Assembly: GCF_004025585.1 (NCBI RefSeq)
Contig: NZ_QTZO01000001.1
Span: 186,001-250,000, forward strand
Direction: 5' to 3'
DNA from: Pseudodesulfovibrio sp. S3
GTDB lineage: Bacteria; Desulfobacterota; Desulfovibrionia; Desulfovibrionales; Desulfovibrionaceae
Length of the DNA: 64,000 bases
Numbering within the stretch: position 1 is the first letter of the stretch; each line of letters begins with the position of its first letter. Positions 18,565 to 27,064 of the stretch are shown piece by piece. The translations under genes were made by a program, and so were the position numbers. A model generated the notes under the pieces. It was given only the letters and a program-made list of their open reading frames with translations. It made no database searches and was not told the origin of the DNA.

Positions 18565-18626
18565 CATCCCGCAGTCCCAAAAGGAGTCCGCAACAACGCG
18601 GACCACCCGGAGTTATGGGCGGGATG
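18565..18626 (-). promoter_or_regulatory. Structured rpsB leader (possible S2 autoregulatory site)
   Basis: CATCCCGC on the mRNA strand (18626-18619 on its complement) pairs with GCGGGATG (18572-18565), enclosing a second hairpin GTCCGC/GCGGAC (18603-18598 with 18591-18586). The position, 24 bp ahead of the start, recalls S2 leader structures known from other proteobacteria. Confidence 0.5.
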
Positions 18627-18755
18627 TGTGAATTTGAAGTCAGGGTACTTAACCAAAAATAACAGGGTTGGCAAGTGGTGAGCGGATTATTTCGCTGATT
18701 TCCTGTTGACCGAAGTAATCGGGGTGAATCCGGGCGGCTATGAGGGTGTTTTTTT

Positions 18756-19082
18756 CTATCCTAAACTCAATGCCCAGCCGCCGAGAAAGCAAATGCCCAA
18801 GACAAAGGCATAAATTTGAATTGTTGCGCAGTGGCGATACGAATTGGTGTGGATGTCGTACTTCCCTTGGCTGACTTTAAAGGTGACGTGCATCAGAGAG
18901 AATACCCCGGCGATGACACTTGTGGCCATGAGAATTATCGTTGGATATTTGATCCATAACGGGAGAATTGCCTCATTATTTATTATAATCTGGACGATGA
19001 AAGCAATGGATGCCGAAGCAAGGGTGATGAACAGTTTGCAGATATCTATTGAATACTGGCAGGCGTCTTTTTCGTGGGACAT
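18756..19082 (-). CDS. Small three-helix membrane protein, unknown
   Basis: 108 residues from the ATG at 19082 (GGAG 9 bp upstream; a 14-codon extension is open but would overlap the upstream gene). Three predicted membrane helices: [36 protein letters not shown] and [18 protein letters not shown]. The N-terminus is hydrophilic ([13 protein letters not shown]). No family is recognised. It follows the 120-residue protein at 19088 by 5 bp and shares its low GC, unlike the flanking ribosomal and radical SAM genes, so both may be acquired. A small membrane effector or anchor is one possibility. Confidence 0.6.
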   Translation of the reverse strand: MSHEKDACQYSIDICKLFITLASASIAFIVQIIINNEAILPLWIKYPTIILMATSVIAGVFSLMHVTFKVSQGKYDIHTNSYRHCATIQIYAFVLGICFLGGWALSLG

Positions 19083-19087
19083 GGTTC

Positions 19088-19450
19088 TTACTCCGGCATG
19101 CAAAATGGCCAGATGGTGCACCATAATTCTTTAATGGAAGCAGTGACATCTTCCGGGATGATATGGCGCCGTCCGGCATTGCTCGCGATTCGGGCGGCTG
19201 CGCGCATGATCTTTGAGGCCGACTTTTCCGTTGCTTGTGATTGCAATTGGCCTCCGCGGGATTTTTTGAACCGCGCGTGCTTCCCCAACAGCGCTTTCAG
19301 GCGTTCTTCGTTCTCTTTGATGTTTTGGACGGCTGTTTCGGCCAAGGCTGCGGGGATCTCCGGCGCGTACCCTCCGATGTCTTCTTCTTCGCAGACTTCG
19401 GACGCCACTCTGGAAATGATTTCTTGTATCGAGTCGTAATCTGGATTCAT
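19088..19450 (-). CDS. Unknown protein with histone-fold-like C-terminus
   Basis: 120 residues from the ATG at 19450 (GAGG upstream). An acidic N-terminal helix (about 5-30) is followed by a helix with many Glu and Lys (about 36-60) and a Gln/Ser linker. Residues about 76-110 (KIMRAAARIASNAGRRHIIPEDV and following) look like the end of a histone-fold helix 2, loop and helix 3, where archaeal histones have AxxxAxxxGRKTVxxEDV. AAA+ lid helices (MoxR-like) share this pattern, so a histone fold is not proven. Upstream partner of the membrane protein at 18756. It may bind DNA or form a structural dimer. Confidence 0.55.
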   Translation of the reverse strand: MNPDYDSIQEIISRVASEVCEEEDIGGYAPEIPAALAETAVQNIKENEERLKALLGKHARFKKSRGGQLQSQATEKSASKIMRAAARIASNAGRRHIIPEDVTASIKELWCTIWPFCMPE

Positions 19451-19517
19451 CAGAACGACCTCAACGGCCAGGTTATTTCGGTTGTTGCGAAAACAGGAAA
19501 ATCAACTACCGTATATT

Positions 19518-19531
19518 CACCATATAGGGTG
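19518..19531 (-). promoter_or_regulatory. Inverted repeat upstream of the accessory pair
   Basis: CACC (19518-19521), six bases, GGTG (19528-19531), flanked by TT and AA, in an AT-rich stretch 68 bp upstream of the 19450 start. TTGACT/TTGACC and TATA-like words nearby make a promoter-operator plausible. Confidence 0.4.
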
Positions 19532-19560
19532 TAATGGTCAAGTCAATATTGTGGGGAACG

Positions 19561-20673
19561 TTATTCCCCGAAAGCCTTGGTCATGAGCCGGTTGTTCAAT
19601 CCTCCGAAGTCCTTTGGCGCGTAGCCGAAGACTTCCTTCCATACTTCGGTGGATTCCATGCAGAAGTAGAGCTGTTCGTCCATGCCGTGGGAGCGCAGTC
19701 GGTCCACCATGAACATGAACTGCTCGACGCGCAGGGGGCGGAGCAGTCGGGCCTTGCCGTCCAGGCCGGGGACGAATTCATTATAAATATATGTGGTGTC
19801 CGGGAAATTGTCCGCGATGATCGGGGTGAGCTGAGGCATGCAGCGAAAGGAACCGATGGACATGTAAGCGATCTGTTCCGGCCTGACATAGTCGAAGATA
19901 CGGTCAATGATCTCGGTGTAGCCTTGCTTCCAGCCGGGATAATGGATGACCGGGTCGAAGTGCAGGCAGACCCTGAATCCGGCCTCGGCGCAGGTGCGGG
20001 CCGCCTCCAGCCGTTCGGTCAGGGTGGAGACGTTGAATTCCTCATGTTCGTTGATGAAGGGCGCGTTCAGGGACCAGGCGGGCAGGACGCGGTCCGCGCG
20101 GGTGGTGGCGTTCATCCAGGAGAGGTCCACCACCTTGGATTTCAGCTCCAGAACCACGTTGTCATGCCCTTCGAGAAATTGGATGAGATTGTGGCTGTAT
20201 CCGGTCAGGTGCTCCAGGGCGAGGGAGTCGGTGAATTCTCCGGTGCCCACGCGGTAACGGGTGTTTCTGTCCGCGCTGAACGCGTTGTCCAGTTCGGTGA
20301 AAAGGTCGTCCTGATTGGCCCATATCTTGAGCACCCGGTCCTGAAAGTAGGCCTGGAGGATGCAATAAGAGCAGGCCATGGGGCAGTTTTCGCCGATATG
20401 AATGATGCGGTAGCCGCAGCAGTGGTAGGCGCGGGTGCCGGGGCAGAATCGGAGAAATTTCCCCTTGTATTCCTTGAGATAGAGCGCCTGGGTGTCGCCC
20501 TCCGAGAATTCCACCCGGTCCTGGTCGGGCGAAACCACGGTCCAGGGAATGTCTGCCTGGCTGGTCCCGGCCAATGTCTCGCGAACCCGGTTGGCAATGG
20601 GGGAGTCCTGCATGGATTCGTCCACGAAAACATGGCCGATCTTGCGCAGGTGTGCAGGAAGGTGTCTAGTCAT
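19561..20673 (-). CDS. SPL-like radical SAM protein
   Basis: 370 residues. The radical SAM cluster motif CxxxCxxC is CPMACSYC (Cys97, Cys101, Cys104), followed by ILQAYF. The overall layout (GTGEFTDSLALEHLTGYS, LELKSKVVDLSWM, CLHFDPVIHYPGW) fits the spore photoproduct lyase-like family. The bacterium is not expected to sporulate. The segment that in Bacillus SplB carries the hydrogen-donor cysteine (CTSDIVGIDH-like) is here GEFTDSLALEH without a cysteine, so ordinary SP repair is uncertain. It overlaps the ParB-like gene by 8 bp, suggesting a DNA-related two-gene operon. Confidence 0.75.
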   Translation of the reverse strand: MTRHLPAHLRKIGHVFVDESMQDSPIANRVRETLAGTSQADIPWTVVSPDQDRVEFSEGDTQALYLKEYKGKFLRFCPGTRAYHCCGYRIIHIGENCPMACSYCILQAYFQDRVLKIWANQDDLFTELDNAFSADRNTRYRVGTGEFTDSLALEHLTGYSHNLIQFLEGHDNVVLELKSKVVDLSWMNATTRADRVLPAWSLNAPFINEHEEFNVSTLTERLEAARTCAEAGFRVCLHFDPVIHYPGWKQGYTEIIDRIFDYVRPEQIAYMSIGSFRCMPQLTPIIADNFPDTTYIYNEFVPGLDGKARLLRPLRVEQFMFMVDRLRSHGMDEQLYFCMESTEVWKEVFGYAPKDFGGLNNRLMTKAFGE

Positions 20674-21628
20674 CGGTGCCGCCCAGATTCCATATTTTCG
20701 TCCAGGCAGGGGAAGCGGACATGGTCTTGAGGTCCTCCACGGCCTTTTCGAGTTGGGCCGCGTCCTTGATTCGGATGGTCAGTTCGGCTCCGTCGGTCTC
20801 GAAATTGTCGGGCTGGGTCACGCGCCACCGCGTGGATGCGGTGATTTCGCCGGATGCCGCGCTGAAGCGGTCCTGCAACCGGGTCAGTTCCGGGTAGCGC
20901 ACCTGACGAATTGCGGTTGAGAGCCGGGCGATGGCGTCCTTTGGGGAGAGTCCCTGGGCGAAGATGGCTGCCGCGCCAGCCTGTTTCATGACCTCTGCCA
21001 CGGACGTGCCGGTCATCTTTGCCGCCTCGAACAGCCAGGTCAGGACATTGACCGCATTGGAGCGGGACCAGGAAAAACCGGTGAAGAGGGGGGCAGCGTC
21101 CTCTTGGTCCGCTTCGCTCATGCGGCTCAACACCGTGGCCGCGGCCAGGGGGACATTGCCGCGCTCAAGCAGACCCTGCCAGGCTTCAGGCAGGTTCAGC
21201 CAGGCCAGGAACAGCCTGCCGTCCTTGGATTGGGGCTTGATGCCCAGCCGGGGCAGGATATCCTTTGCAAGGGCCGCTTCGTTCATACGCGGGGCAAAGT
21301 ACTTCAGGGCCTGCAGGCGCATGGCGTCATGAAGGGGCCGCTGCACGTTGTCGGCCAGGTAGAGGAGGCCCAGGTCGATGTCGTTGGCATCCTGGACCAT
21401 GCGGGCCAGGACCGGCCTGCCCAGGGCCGCCAGGATGGACAGCCGGGAAGCCCCGGCGATCAGTTCCAGGCCAGTGCCTATGTCGCGAACCAGCACGGGC
21501 GCGGATTGTCCGAATTCCGTTATGGAAACCGTGAGTGACTCATGGTTGTCGGCAGTCCAAAACAGGTGGGCGCCATCCGCATGTATGGCCGGGGCAGAGG
21601 CCGTGAATATTTCACTTGTAAGCAGCAA
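20666..21628 (-). CDS. ParB-like protein, orphan
   Basis: 320 residues. The N-terminal ParB/Srx-like core has LIAGASRLSILAALG (about 56-70), in place of the usual G-x-x-R box, then LADNVQRPLHDAMRLQALKYF, like the ENxxR helix. LNLPEAWQGLLERGNVPLAAATVL resembles the helix-turn-helix/KorB-like region. The C-terminal 140 residues are unlike ParB dimer domains. The start is a TTG at 21628 with AGGAG 6 bp upstream. No parA gene is nearby. The radical SAM gene starts before its stop, so the two are co-translated. Confidence 0.65.
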   Translation of the reverse strand: MLLTSEIFTASAPAIHADGAHLFWTADNHESLTVSITEFGQSAPVLVRDIGTGLELIAGASRLSILAALGRPVLARMVQDANDIDLGLLYLADNVQRPLHDAMRLQALKYFAPRMNEAALAKDILPRLGIKPQSKDGRLFLAWLNLPEAWQGLLERGNVPLAAATVLSRMSEADQEDAAPLFTGFSWSRSNAVNVLTWLFEAAKMTGTSVAEVMKQAGAAAIFAQGLSPKDAIARLSTAIRQVRYPELTRLQDRFSAASGEITASTRWRVTQPDNFETDGAELTIRIKDAAQLEKAVEDLKTMSASPAWTKIWNLGGTDD

Positions 21629-21767
21629 GTCTGGCTCCTGATTATTTCTCTGATTATCGTTTTAACAGATTGAAATTGTGGGTGAATAATGTAAAATGGC
21701 AACGAGGCTTTTATAAAGAGTCTGTTATTTCAATGGGATAAAATAAAGTTCTACTGATCAACACCGC

Positions 21768-21797
21768 TTGACATTCTCGCGTTGCTCTTCCTATAGG
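21768..21797 (+). promoter_or_regulatory. Sigma-70-type promoter of EF-G2
   Basis: TTGACA (21768-21773), 18 bp, TATAGG (21792-21797), about 95 bp ahead of the EF-G2 start. The leader then contains a small hairpin TCGCGG/CCGCGA (about 21828-21856). Confidence 0.6.
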
Positions 21798-21892
21798 ACT
21801 AAACCCGTTAAAAACCAAGTGCTGTACTTATCGCGGGGTTTTTTGCTCCGCGAATTCGATAAGGACAACCTGAAAACGATGTGGAGTGAAGT

Positions 21893-23950
21893 ATGCCTGA
21901 CCTGAAAACCCAAAGAACTTATGCACTCGTCGGTCACGGCGGTTCCGGTAAAACCACCGTCGCCGAGATGTTGCTTTTCAATGCCGGAGTTGTAAACCGC
22001 CTCGGCAAGGTCGAAGACGGTAACACCGTACTTGACTATGAGCCCGAGGAAATCAAGCGTCGCGGTTCGGTTCAGCCTGGTTTTGCCAGCTTCAAGTGGA
22101 AAAAGAACGACCATTTTCTCATAGATACTCCCGGTGACTCCAATTTTGCGGGTGACCTGTCCTATTCCCTGACCGCTGCCGACGGCGTGGTCATGGTCAT
22201 AGACGCTGTGGACGGCGTCAAGCCGCTGACCCGCAAGGTGTGGGCCCTGGTTCAGGGAATGAATCTGCCCTCCATGATCGTTATCAACAAAATGGACCGC
22301 GACCGGGCGGAATTCGACATGGCCTTCAACGGCATTTCCGAGGCCCTTGGCGCCCGACCGGCCCTGTTGTTCTACCCCATCGGGACACGGGAAAATTTCA
22401 AGGGCGTGGTGGACATGATGTCCGGCAAGGCCCTGTTCTTCGGTGAAGACGGCGCGGTTTCCGAAGGTGAAATCCCCGGCGACATCGCTGATGAAGTCGA
22501 GGCCCTTCGCGAGACCATGATTGAGAACATCGCAGAATCCGACGAAGAGCTCATGGAAAAGTATTTGGAGGAGGGCGAGCTTTCTCCCGAGGACATCACC
22601 AAGGGGCTTCAGCTCGGTGTGGCTTCCGGCGAGCTGGTTCCCGTGGTCGTTTCCGCCGCCCTGAACAATCAGGGCGGTCAGATGATTCTGGACACCATCC
22701 AGAATCTGCTGCCCGGTCCGCTGGACCATGCGGCCTGGCAGGGCGAGGAGGGCGAACGCGCAAGTTCCCCGGACGAGCCCATGGCCTGCTTCGTCTTCAA
22801 GACCCAGGCCGACCCCTTTGCCGGTCAGCTCACCGTGGTCCGCGTCCTGTCCGGTGAACTCAAGCCCGATTCCCAGCTTTTCAACGCCTCCAATGGTGAG
22901 AAGGAGCGTGTGGGGCAGCTTCTGGTCATGAACGGCAAGGAGCAGACTCCGGTCAAGACTCCCATGGGGCCCGGCTCCATCGTCACCCTGGCCAAGCTCA
23001 AGAATACACGCACCGGCGACACCCTGGTCGAAAAGGCCGAGTTCAAGTTCGCCAAGCCGGAGATCGCTCCGCAGTTGATTACCTTTGCCCTGGCCCCGGC
23101 CGAAAAGGGAGACGAAGACAAGGTGTACGTCGCCGTTGCCAAGCTTTTGGACGAAGACATCACCTTGACCCTGGCCCGAGACGAGGAGTCCGGGGACATC
23201 CTGCTTTCCGGCATGGGGCAGAACCACATCGAAATATCCGTTGAAAAGGCCAAGCGCCGTTACAAGACCGCTATCGTCCTGAAGACGCCCAAGGTTCCGT
23301 ACCGCGAAACCTTCAAGACGGGTGCCCGTGAAGTTCAGGGCCGTCACAAGAAACAGTCCGGCGGCCGCGGCCAGTTCGGTGATTGTTATATTCACGTCGC
23401 CCCCAGGCCTTCCGGCGCCGGGTATGAGTTCATCGATTCCATCGTGGGCGGTTCCATCCCCCGGCAGTTCATCCCCGCCGTGGACAAGGGGGTTCAGGAG
23501 ACCGCTGCTCGCGGCGTGCTCGCCGGGTACCCGATCATCGACTTTCAGGTGACGCTCTACGATGGCAGCTACCACAACGTCGATTCCTCGGAAATGGCCT
23601 TCAAGGTGGCCGGTTCCCTGGCCTTCAAGAAAGCGTGCGAAAAGGCCAAGATGGTTCTGCTTGAACCCATCATGCTGGTCACGGTGGCCGTGCCCGACTC
23701 CTTCATGGGAGACGTTATCGGCGACCTTTCGTCCCGCCGCGGCAAGGTTTTGGGGTCCGATTCCCAGGCCGGCCTGACCGAGGTCAAGGCACATGTGCCC
23801 ATGGCCGAAATGCTCAAATACGCACCCGACCTGAACTCCATGACTGCTGGTCAGGGTACCTTCTTCATGGAATTCGCTTCCTATGAGGAATGCCCGCCCC
23901 AGGAAACAGAGAAGGTCATTGCCGCTCACAAGAAGACTGAAGAAGAGTAG
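21893..23950 (+). CDS. EF-G2, elongation factor G-like paralog
   Basis: 685 residues with the five-domain EF-G layout. G1 is GHGGSGKTT (14-22) and G4 is NKMDR; G3, normally DTPGHVDF, reads DTPGDSNF (78-85), so the catalytic His is replaced by Asp82. The switch I region RGSVQPGFASF also differs from canonical RGITI. These features mark the EF-G2 group rather than the main FusA. Its translational role is unsettled; some homologues bind GTP without ribosome-stimulated hydrolysis. It has its own promoter and terminator, and no ribosomal genes adjoin. Confidence 0.88.
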   Translation: MPDLKTQRTYALVGHGGSGKTTVAEMLLFNAGVVNRLGKVEDGNTVLDYEPEEIKRRGSVQPGFASFKWKKNDHFLIDTPGDSNFAGDLSYSLTAADGVVMVIDAVDGVKPLTRKVWALVQGMNLPSMIVINKMDRDRAEFDMAFNGISEALGARPALLFYPIGTRENFKGVVDMMSGKALFFGEDGAVSEGEIPGDIADEVEALRETMIENIAESDEELMEKYLEEGELSPEDITKGLQLGVASGELVPVVVSAALNNQGGQMILDTIQNLLPGPLDHAAWQGEEGERASSPDEPMACFVFKTQADPFAGQLTVVRVLSGELKPDSQLFNASNGEKERVGQLLVMNGKEQTPVKTPMGPGSIVTLAKLKNTRTGDTLVEKAEFKFAKPEIAPQLITFALAPAEKGDEDKVYVAVAKLLDEDITLTLARDEESGDILLSGMGQNHIEISVEKAKRRYKTAIVLKTPKVPYRETFKTGAREVQGRHKKQSGGRGQFGDCYIHVAPRPSGAGYEFIDSIVGGSIPRQFIPAVDKGVQETAARGVLAGYPIIDFQVTLYDGSYHNVDSSEMAFKVAGSLAFKKACEKAKMVLLEPIMLVTVAVPDSFMGDVIGDLSSRRGKVLGSDSQAGLTEVKAHVPMAEMLKYAPDLNSMTAGQGTFFMEFASYEECPPQETEKVIAAHKKTEEE

Positions 23951-23973
23951 GTTGTCTGCAACGCTAACTACAG

Positions 23974-24012
23974 GGGCGGCGGTTTATTCCGTCGCCCTTT
24001 TGTTTTTCTTGT
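23974..24012 (+). terminator. Terminator of EF-G2
   Basis: GGGCGGCGG (23974-23982), loop TTTATT, CCGTCGCCC (23989-23997), followed by TTTTGTTTTT. A 9-bp stem with one G-U pair. Confidence 0.85.
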
Positions 24013-24062
24013 TTCATGCTGTCTTTTGGTTTATTCAAACGGGAGCTTACATATAAGGACGG

Positions 24063-24788
24063 ATGATGTTTCGACGATTATTTTTCACCATACTGCTCGT
24101 TCCCGTGACCATATGGTACAGTATCAAGATGTTGAAGGTGGACCCTGATACGGCCACTCCCGAGGAATATGACCGATGGGGCCTTGCCTGGGGCCGAGCC
24201 GCTGTCCGGCTGTCCGGCGTCACGATCGATGCGGACATGGGCGAAATCAAGCCCGGCGGCCACTATGTCTTTATCGGCAATCATCAGTCCAATCTCGACA
24301 TCCCGGTGCTGTTCACGGTGCTAAAGAACAACCGCATCCGGTTCGTGGCAAAGAAATCCCTGTTTGATATTCCCATCTACGGCAAGGCCCTTGCCCATGC
24401 CGGACATATCTGCATAGACCGCGAAAACAGGCGGGCGGCCATGCAGTCCCTGAACGATGCCGTGGAGGCCTCCAAGAGCGGCATTTCTCCGCTGGTGTTC
24501 CCGGAAGGCACGCGCAACACCGAACTTGACGACCTCATGGAGTTCAAGATCGGGGCCATGATCATTGCCCTCAAATGCGGCCTGCCGGTGGTGCCGTTCG
24601 TCATGACCAACACGGGACGCATCATGGGCAAAGGCGATATCGTCATCGACAACCGTCCGGTGGTTCGATTCAAGGCGCTGCCTGTCATCGATCCGTTGCA
24701 GTATGCGCTCAAGGATCGTGAAAAATTCAAGGATGACCTGTATGCAATGATGAGCAAGGCATACAGGGAATTGCTGGCCAAGGGGTAA
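24063..24788 (+). CDS. plsC: PlsC-type 1-acylglycerol-3-phosphate acyltransferase
   Basis: 241 residues. A hydrophobic start (FRRLFFTILLVPVTIWYSI) anchors it to the membrane. The acyltransferase HxxxxD motif is NHQSNLDIPV and the substrate motif is VFPEGTRNTELDD. It acylates lysophosphatidic acid to phosphatidic acid, the substrate of CdsA in this window. The TAA stop abuts the GTG start of the RNase J gene, so the two are co-translated although functionally unrelated. Confidence 0.9.
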   Translation: MMFRRLFFTILLVPVTIWYSIKMLKVDPDTATPEEYDRWGLAWGRAAVRLSGVTIDADMGEIKPGGHYVFIGNHQSNLDIPVLFTVLKNNRIRFVAKKSLFDIPIYGKALAHAGHICIDRENRRAAMQSLNDAVEASKSGISPLVFPEGTRNTELDDLMEFKIGAMIIALKCGLPVVPFVMTNTGRIMGKGDIVIDNRPVVRFKALPVIDPLQYALKDREKFKDDLYAMMSKAYRELLAKG

Positions 24789-26453
24789 GTGCAAGTGGAA
24801 GCCGAAAAGTCCTTCAGTCTTTACCCCCTCGGCGGTCTCGGCGAGATCGGCATGAACTGCATGCTCTACAAGACCGAGAAATCCATGGTCATGGTTGATT
24901 GTGGATTGATGTTTCCGGAGGACTACCATTTCGGCGTGGATGTGGTCATTCCCTGCTTTGATTTTGTCATCAAGAACAAGGCCATGCTCAATGGTATCGT
25001 GCTCACCCATGGTCACGAGGACCACATAGGCGCGCTGCCCTGGCTCCTGCAGCACGTGGATGTGCCTGTGTACGGTTCGGAGTTCACCCTCGGGCTGGTG
25101 GAGAACAAGCTGCGAGAGCACGATCTGGAACGCTGGGCCGACCTGCGTTCCGTCCGGCCCTACGACAGGGTTCTGCTCGGTGATTTCCGCTTCAACTTCT
25201 TTCCGGTCTGTCACTCCATCATCGAGGGCTTCGGACTGGGCATTGAAACTCCTGCGGGCCGGGTGGTGCATACCGGAGACTTCAAGATCGACCGCAATCC
25301 CATGGGCGGACATGCCACGGACCTGGGGGCTTTCCGCAAATTTTCCGAGCCGGGCGTGCGCGTCATGCTGTCCGACTCGACCAATGTCGGGAGCGAGGGC
25401 TTTGCCCTGACCGAGCGCGAGATCAAGGTTTCCCTGCGCGAGATTTTCAGCAAGGCCAAGGGGCGCATCCTCGTTTCGCTGTTTGCGAGTCATATCCAGC
25501 GGATACAGGAGATTTTCGATTTGGCCGATGCCGAGGGCCGCAAGGTGGCCGTATCCGGCAAGTCCCTGCACCGCAACATCGAATTGGCTCGGGATTTGGG
25601 GTACCTGAAGATTCCCAAGGGCACGTTCATAGAATTGGACGGACTGGACGTCTATGGCGATTCCGAATTGGTCCTGCTCGTTACCGGATCCCAGGGCGAA
25701 CCCCTGGCTGCATTGTCGCGCATGGCCTTGGGCGAGCACCGCCAACTGGTGGTCAAGCCGGACGATCTGGTCATTTTGTCTTCCAGGTTCATTCCGGGCA
25801 ACGTCAAGGCCATCAATCGGGTCATCAACAACCTGTATCGCCTTGGTGCCGAGGTTCTGTATGAGAAGATACACGGTATTCATGCGTCGGGACATGCCCA
25901 TGCGGGCGAGTTGATCCTCATGCTCGAGACCGTGCGGCCCGAATATTTTATCCCTGTGCACGGCGAATACCGGCATCTGGTCAAGCACCGACGGCTGGCC
26001 GTGGACTGCGGGGTGGCGGAAGAAAAATCATTGGTGGTGGAAAACGGTCAGCCCGTGACCTTCTTCGAGGACGGCGCTTTCGCGTTTCAGCCCAAGATTC
26101 CGGCCGACAAGATACTGGTGGACGGCAAGGGTGTGGGCGACGTGGGCCAGAGTGTGCTCAAGGAACGTCACCTCCTGGCAGGCGAAGGCATGGTCATCGT
26201 GGTTCTTGTGGTGGACGAAGCTACTGGCGAGATATCCATGGGCCCGGACATCATGAGCAAGGGGTTCGTGTTCGAACAGCAGTACCGGCATCTTCTGGAC
26301 GATGCCAAGTGCATTGTCCTGGACGTGCACGAAAACATTGCGCCCGGCGATACCACCAAGCTCAAGGAGCGCATCCGTTCGGCCCTGCGTCGTTTTTTCC
26401 GCAAGGTGCTGGGCCGCGATCCCGTGGTGGTCCCTCTGGTTATAACCATTTAG
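24789..26453 (+). CDS. rnj: Ribonuclease J
   Basis: 554 residues of the beta-CASP metallo-beta-lactamase family. The zinc motif HGHEDHIGALPW is near residues 75-86, a second ligand set is VCHS...HTGDFKID, and the C-terminal motif GEYRHLVKHRRLA is present. RNase J degrades and matures mRNA by 5' exonuclease or endonuclease activity. The start is GTG at 24789 (GTG at 24795 is an alternative), immediately following the plsC stop. Confidence 0.92.
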   Translation: MQVEAEKSFSLYPLGGLGEIGMNCMLYKTEKSMVMVDCGLMFPEDYHFGVDVVIPCFDFVIKNKAMLNGIVLTHGHEDHIGALPWLLQHVDVPVYGSEFTLGLVENKLREHDLERWADLRSVRPYDRVLLGDFRFNFFPVCHSIIEGFGLGIETPAGRVVHTGDFKIDRNPMGGHATDLGAFRKFSEPGVRVMLSDSTNVGSEGFALTEREIKVSLREIFSKAKGRILVSLFASHIQRIQEIFDLADAEGRKVAVSGKSLHRNIELARDLGYLKIPKGTFIELDGLDVYGDSELVLLVTGSQGEPLAALSRMALGEHRQLVVKPDDLVILSSRFIPGNVKAINRVINNLYRLGAEVLYEKIHGIHASGHAHAGELILMLETVRPEYFIPVHGEYRHLVKHRRLAVDCGVAEEKSLVVENGQPVTFFEDGAFAFQPKIPADKILVDGKGVGDVGQSVLKERHLLAGEGMVIVVLVVDEATGEISMGPDIMSKGFVFEQQYRHLLDDAKCIVLDVHENIAPGDTTKLKERIRSALRRFFRKVLGRDPVVVPLVITI

Positions 26454-26531
26454 GCGTCTGGACTTCGTTTCCGTGTTGGGCTAAATACTGGAACTGGTCA
26501 AAAGAGAAAGTTATTGAAAAGGATACTCGAA

Positions 26532-27002
26532 ATGAAAAAGATCATGTTTGCTGTAATGATGATGGTGATGGCCGGCCTGTTGACGGCTTGCGGTGCGCAG
26601 AAGACCCAGCTTGCCATCGGCCAGGAACTGGTCCGGGAAGGCGATTGCGCCGGGGCCGAAGAGTACCTGGACGTCACCATTGCCCAGCCCCAGACTGCCT
26701 CGGAGTTGGGGCTCGCCTATTTTCTCAAGGGGAAATGCGCCGAGAAGAGCGGAGATTATGCATCCGCATACGAGAATTACTATGCCGCCAAGCTTCTGGC
26801 CTGCTATGTGGTCAGTCATGATACCGAGGTCAACCTGAATACCTACGCCCGGAGCGAGTACTGCGAGAGGATCATTCCCGAGATGCTCGAAAACCTGGCT
26901 CCCAAGGTGGGCGATGCCGCCGCTGTCGAGCGCATAGAAGCCAAGGTGAACGGAATAATGACCGACATGTATATGCAGCGATTCGAGAAGCGCTTGGAAT
27001 AA
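26532..27002 (+). CDS. Putative lipoprotein with TPR-like helices
   Basis: 156 residues from the ATG at 26532 (AAAAGGA upstream); an 18-bp longer frame starts with TTG and is less likely. A signal peptide with lipobox LLTAC (acylated Cys about residue 19) is followed by about 110 helical residues: GQELVREGDCAGAEEYLD, AYFLKGKCAEKSGDYASAYENYYAAK. This pattern resembles one or two TPR-like hairpins. Function unknown. A terminator follows the stop at once. Confidence 0.6.
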   Translation: MKKIMFAVMMMVMAGLLTACGAQKTQLAIGQELVREGDCAGAEEYLDVTIAQPQTASELGLAYFLKGKCAEKSGDYASAYENYYAAKLLACYVVSHDTEVNLNTYARSEYCERIIPEMLENLAPKVGDAAAVERIEAKVNGIMTDMYMQRFEKRLE

Positions 27003-27011
27003 CATTGACTG

Positions 27012-27036
27012 ACGCCCCGCCCTCGGGGCGTTTTTG
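27012..27036 (+). terminator. Terminator of the lipoprotein gene
   Basis: ACGCCCCG (27012-27019), loop CCCT, CGGGGCGT (27024-27031), followed by TTTT. Confidence 0.85.
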
Positions 27037-27064
27037 TTGGGACTCCGTAACCGGGGAGCAAGGC

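Noticed and set aside
21791-23929. 712-codon open frame antisense to EF-G2
   Set aside because: Shadow of a high-GC gene with strong codon bias; no homology-like motif and no promoter.
24321-25988. 555-codon open frame antisense to plsC and RNase J
   Set aside because: Spans two real genes on the other strand; no recognisable domain.
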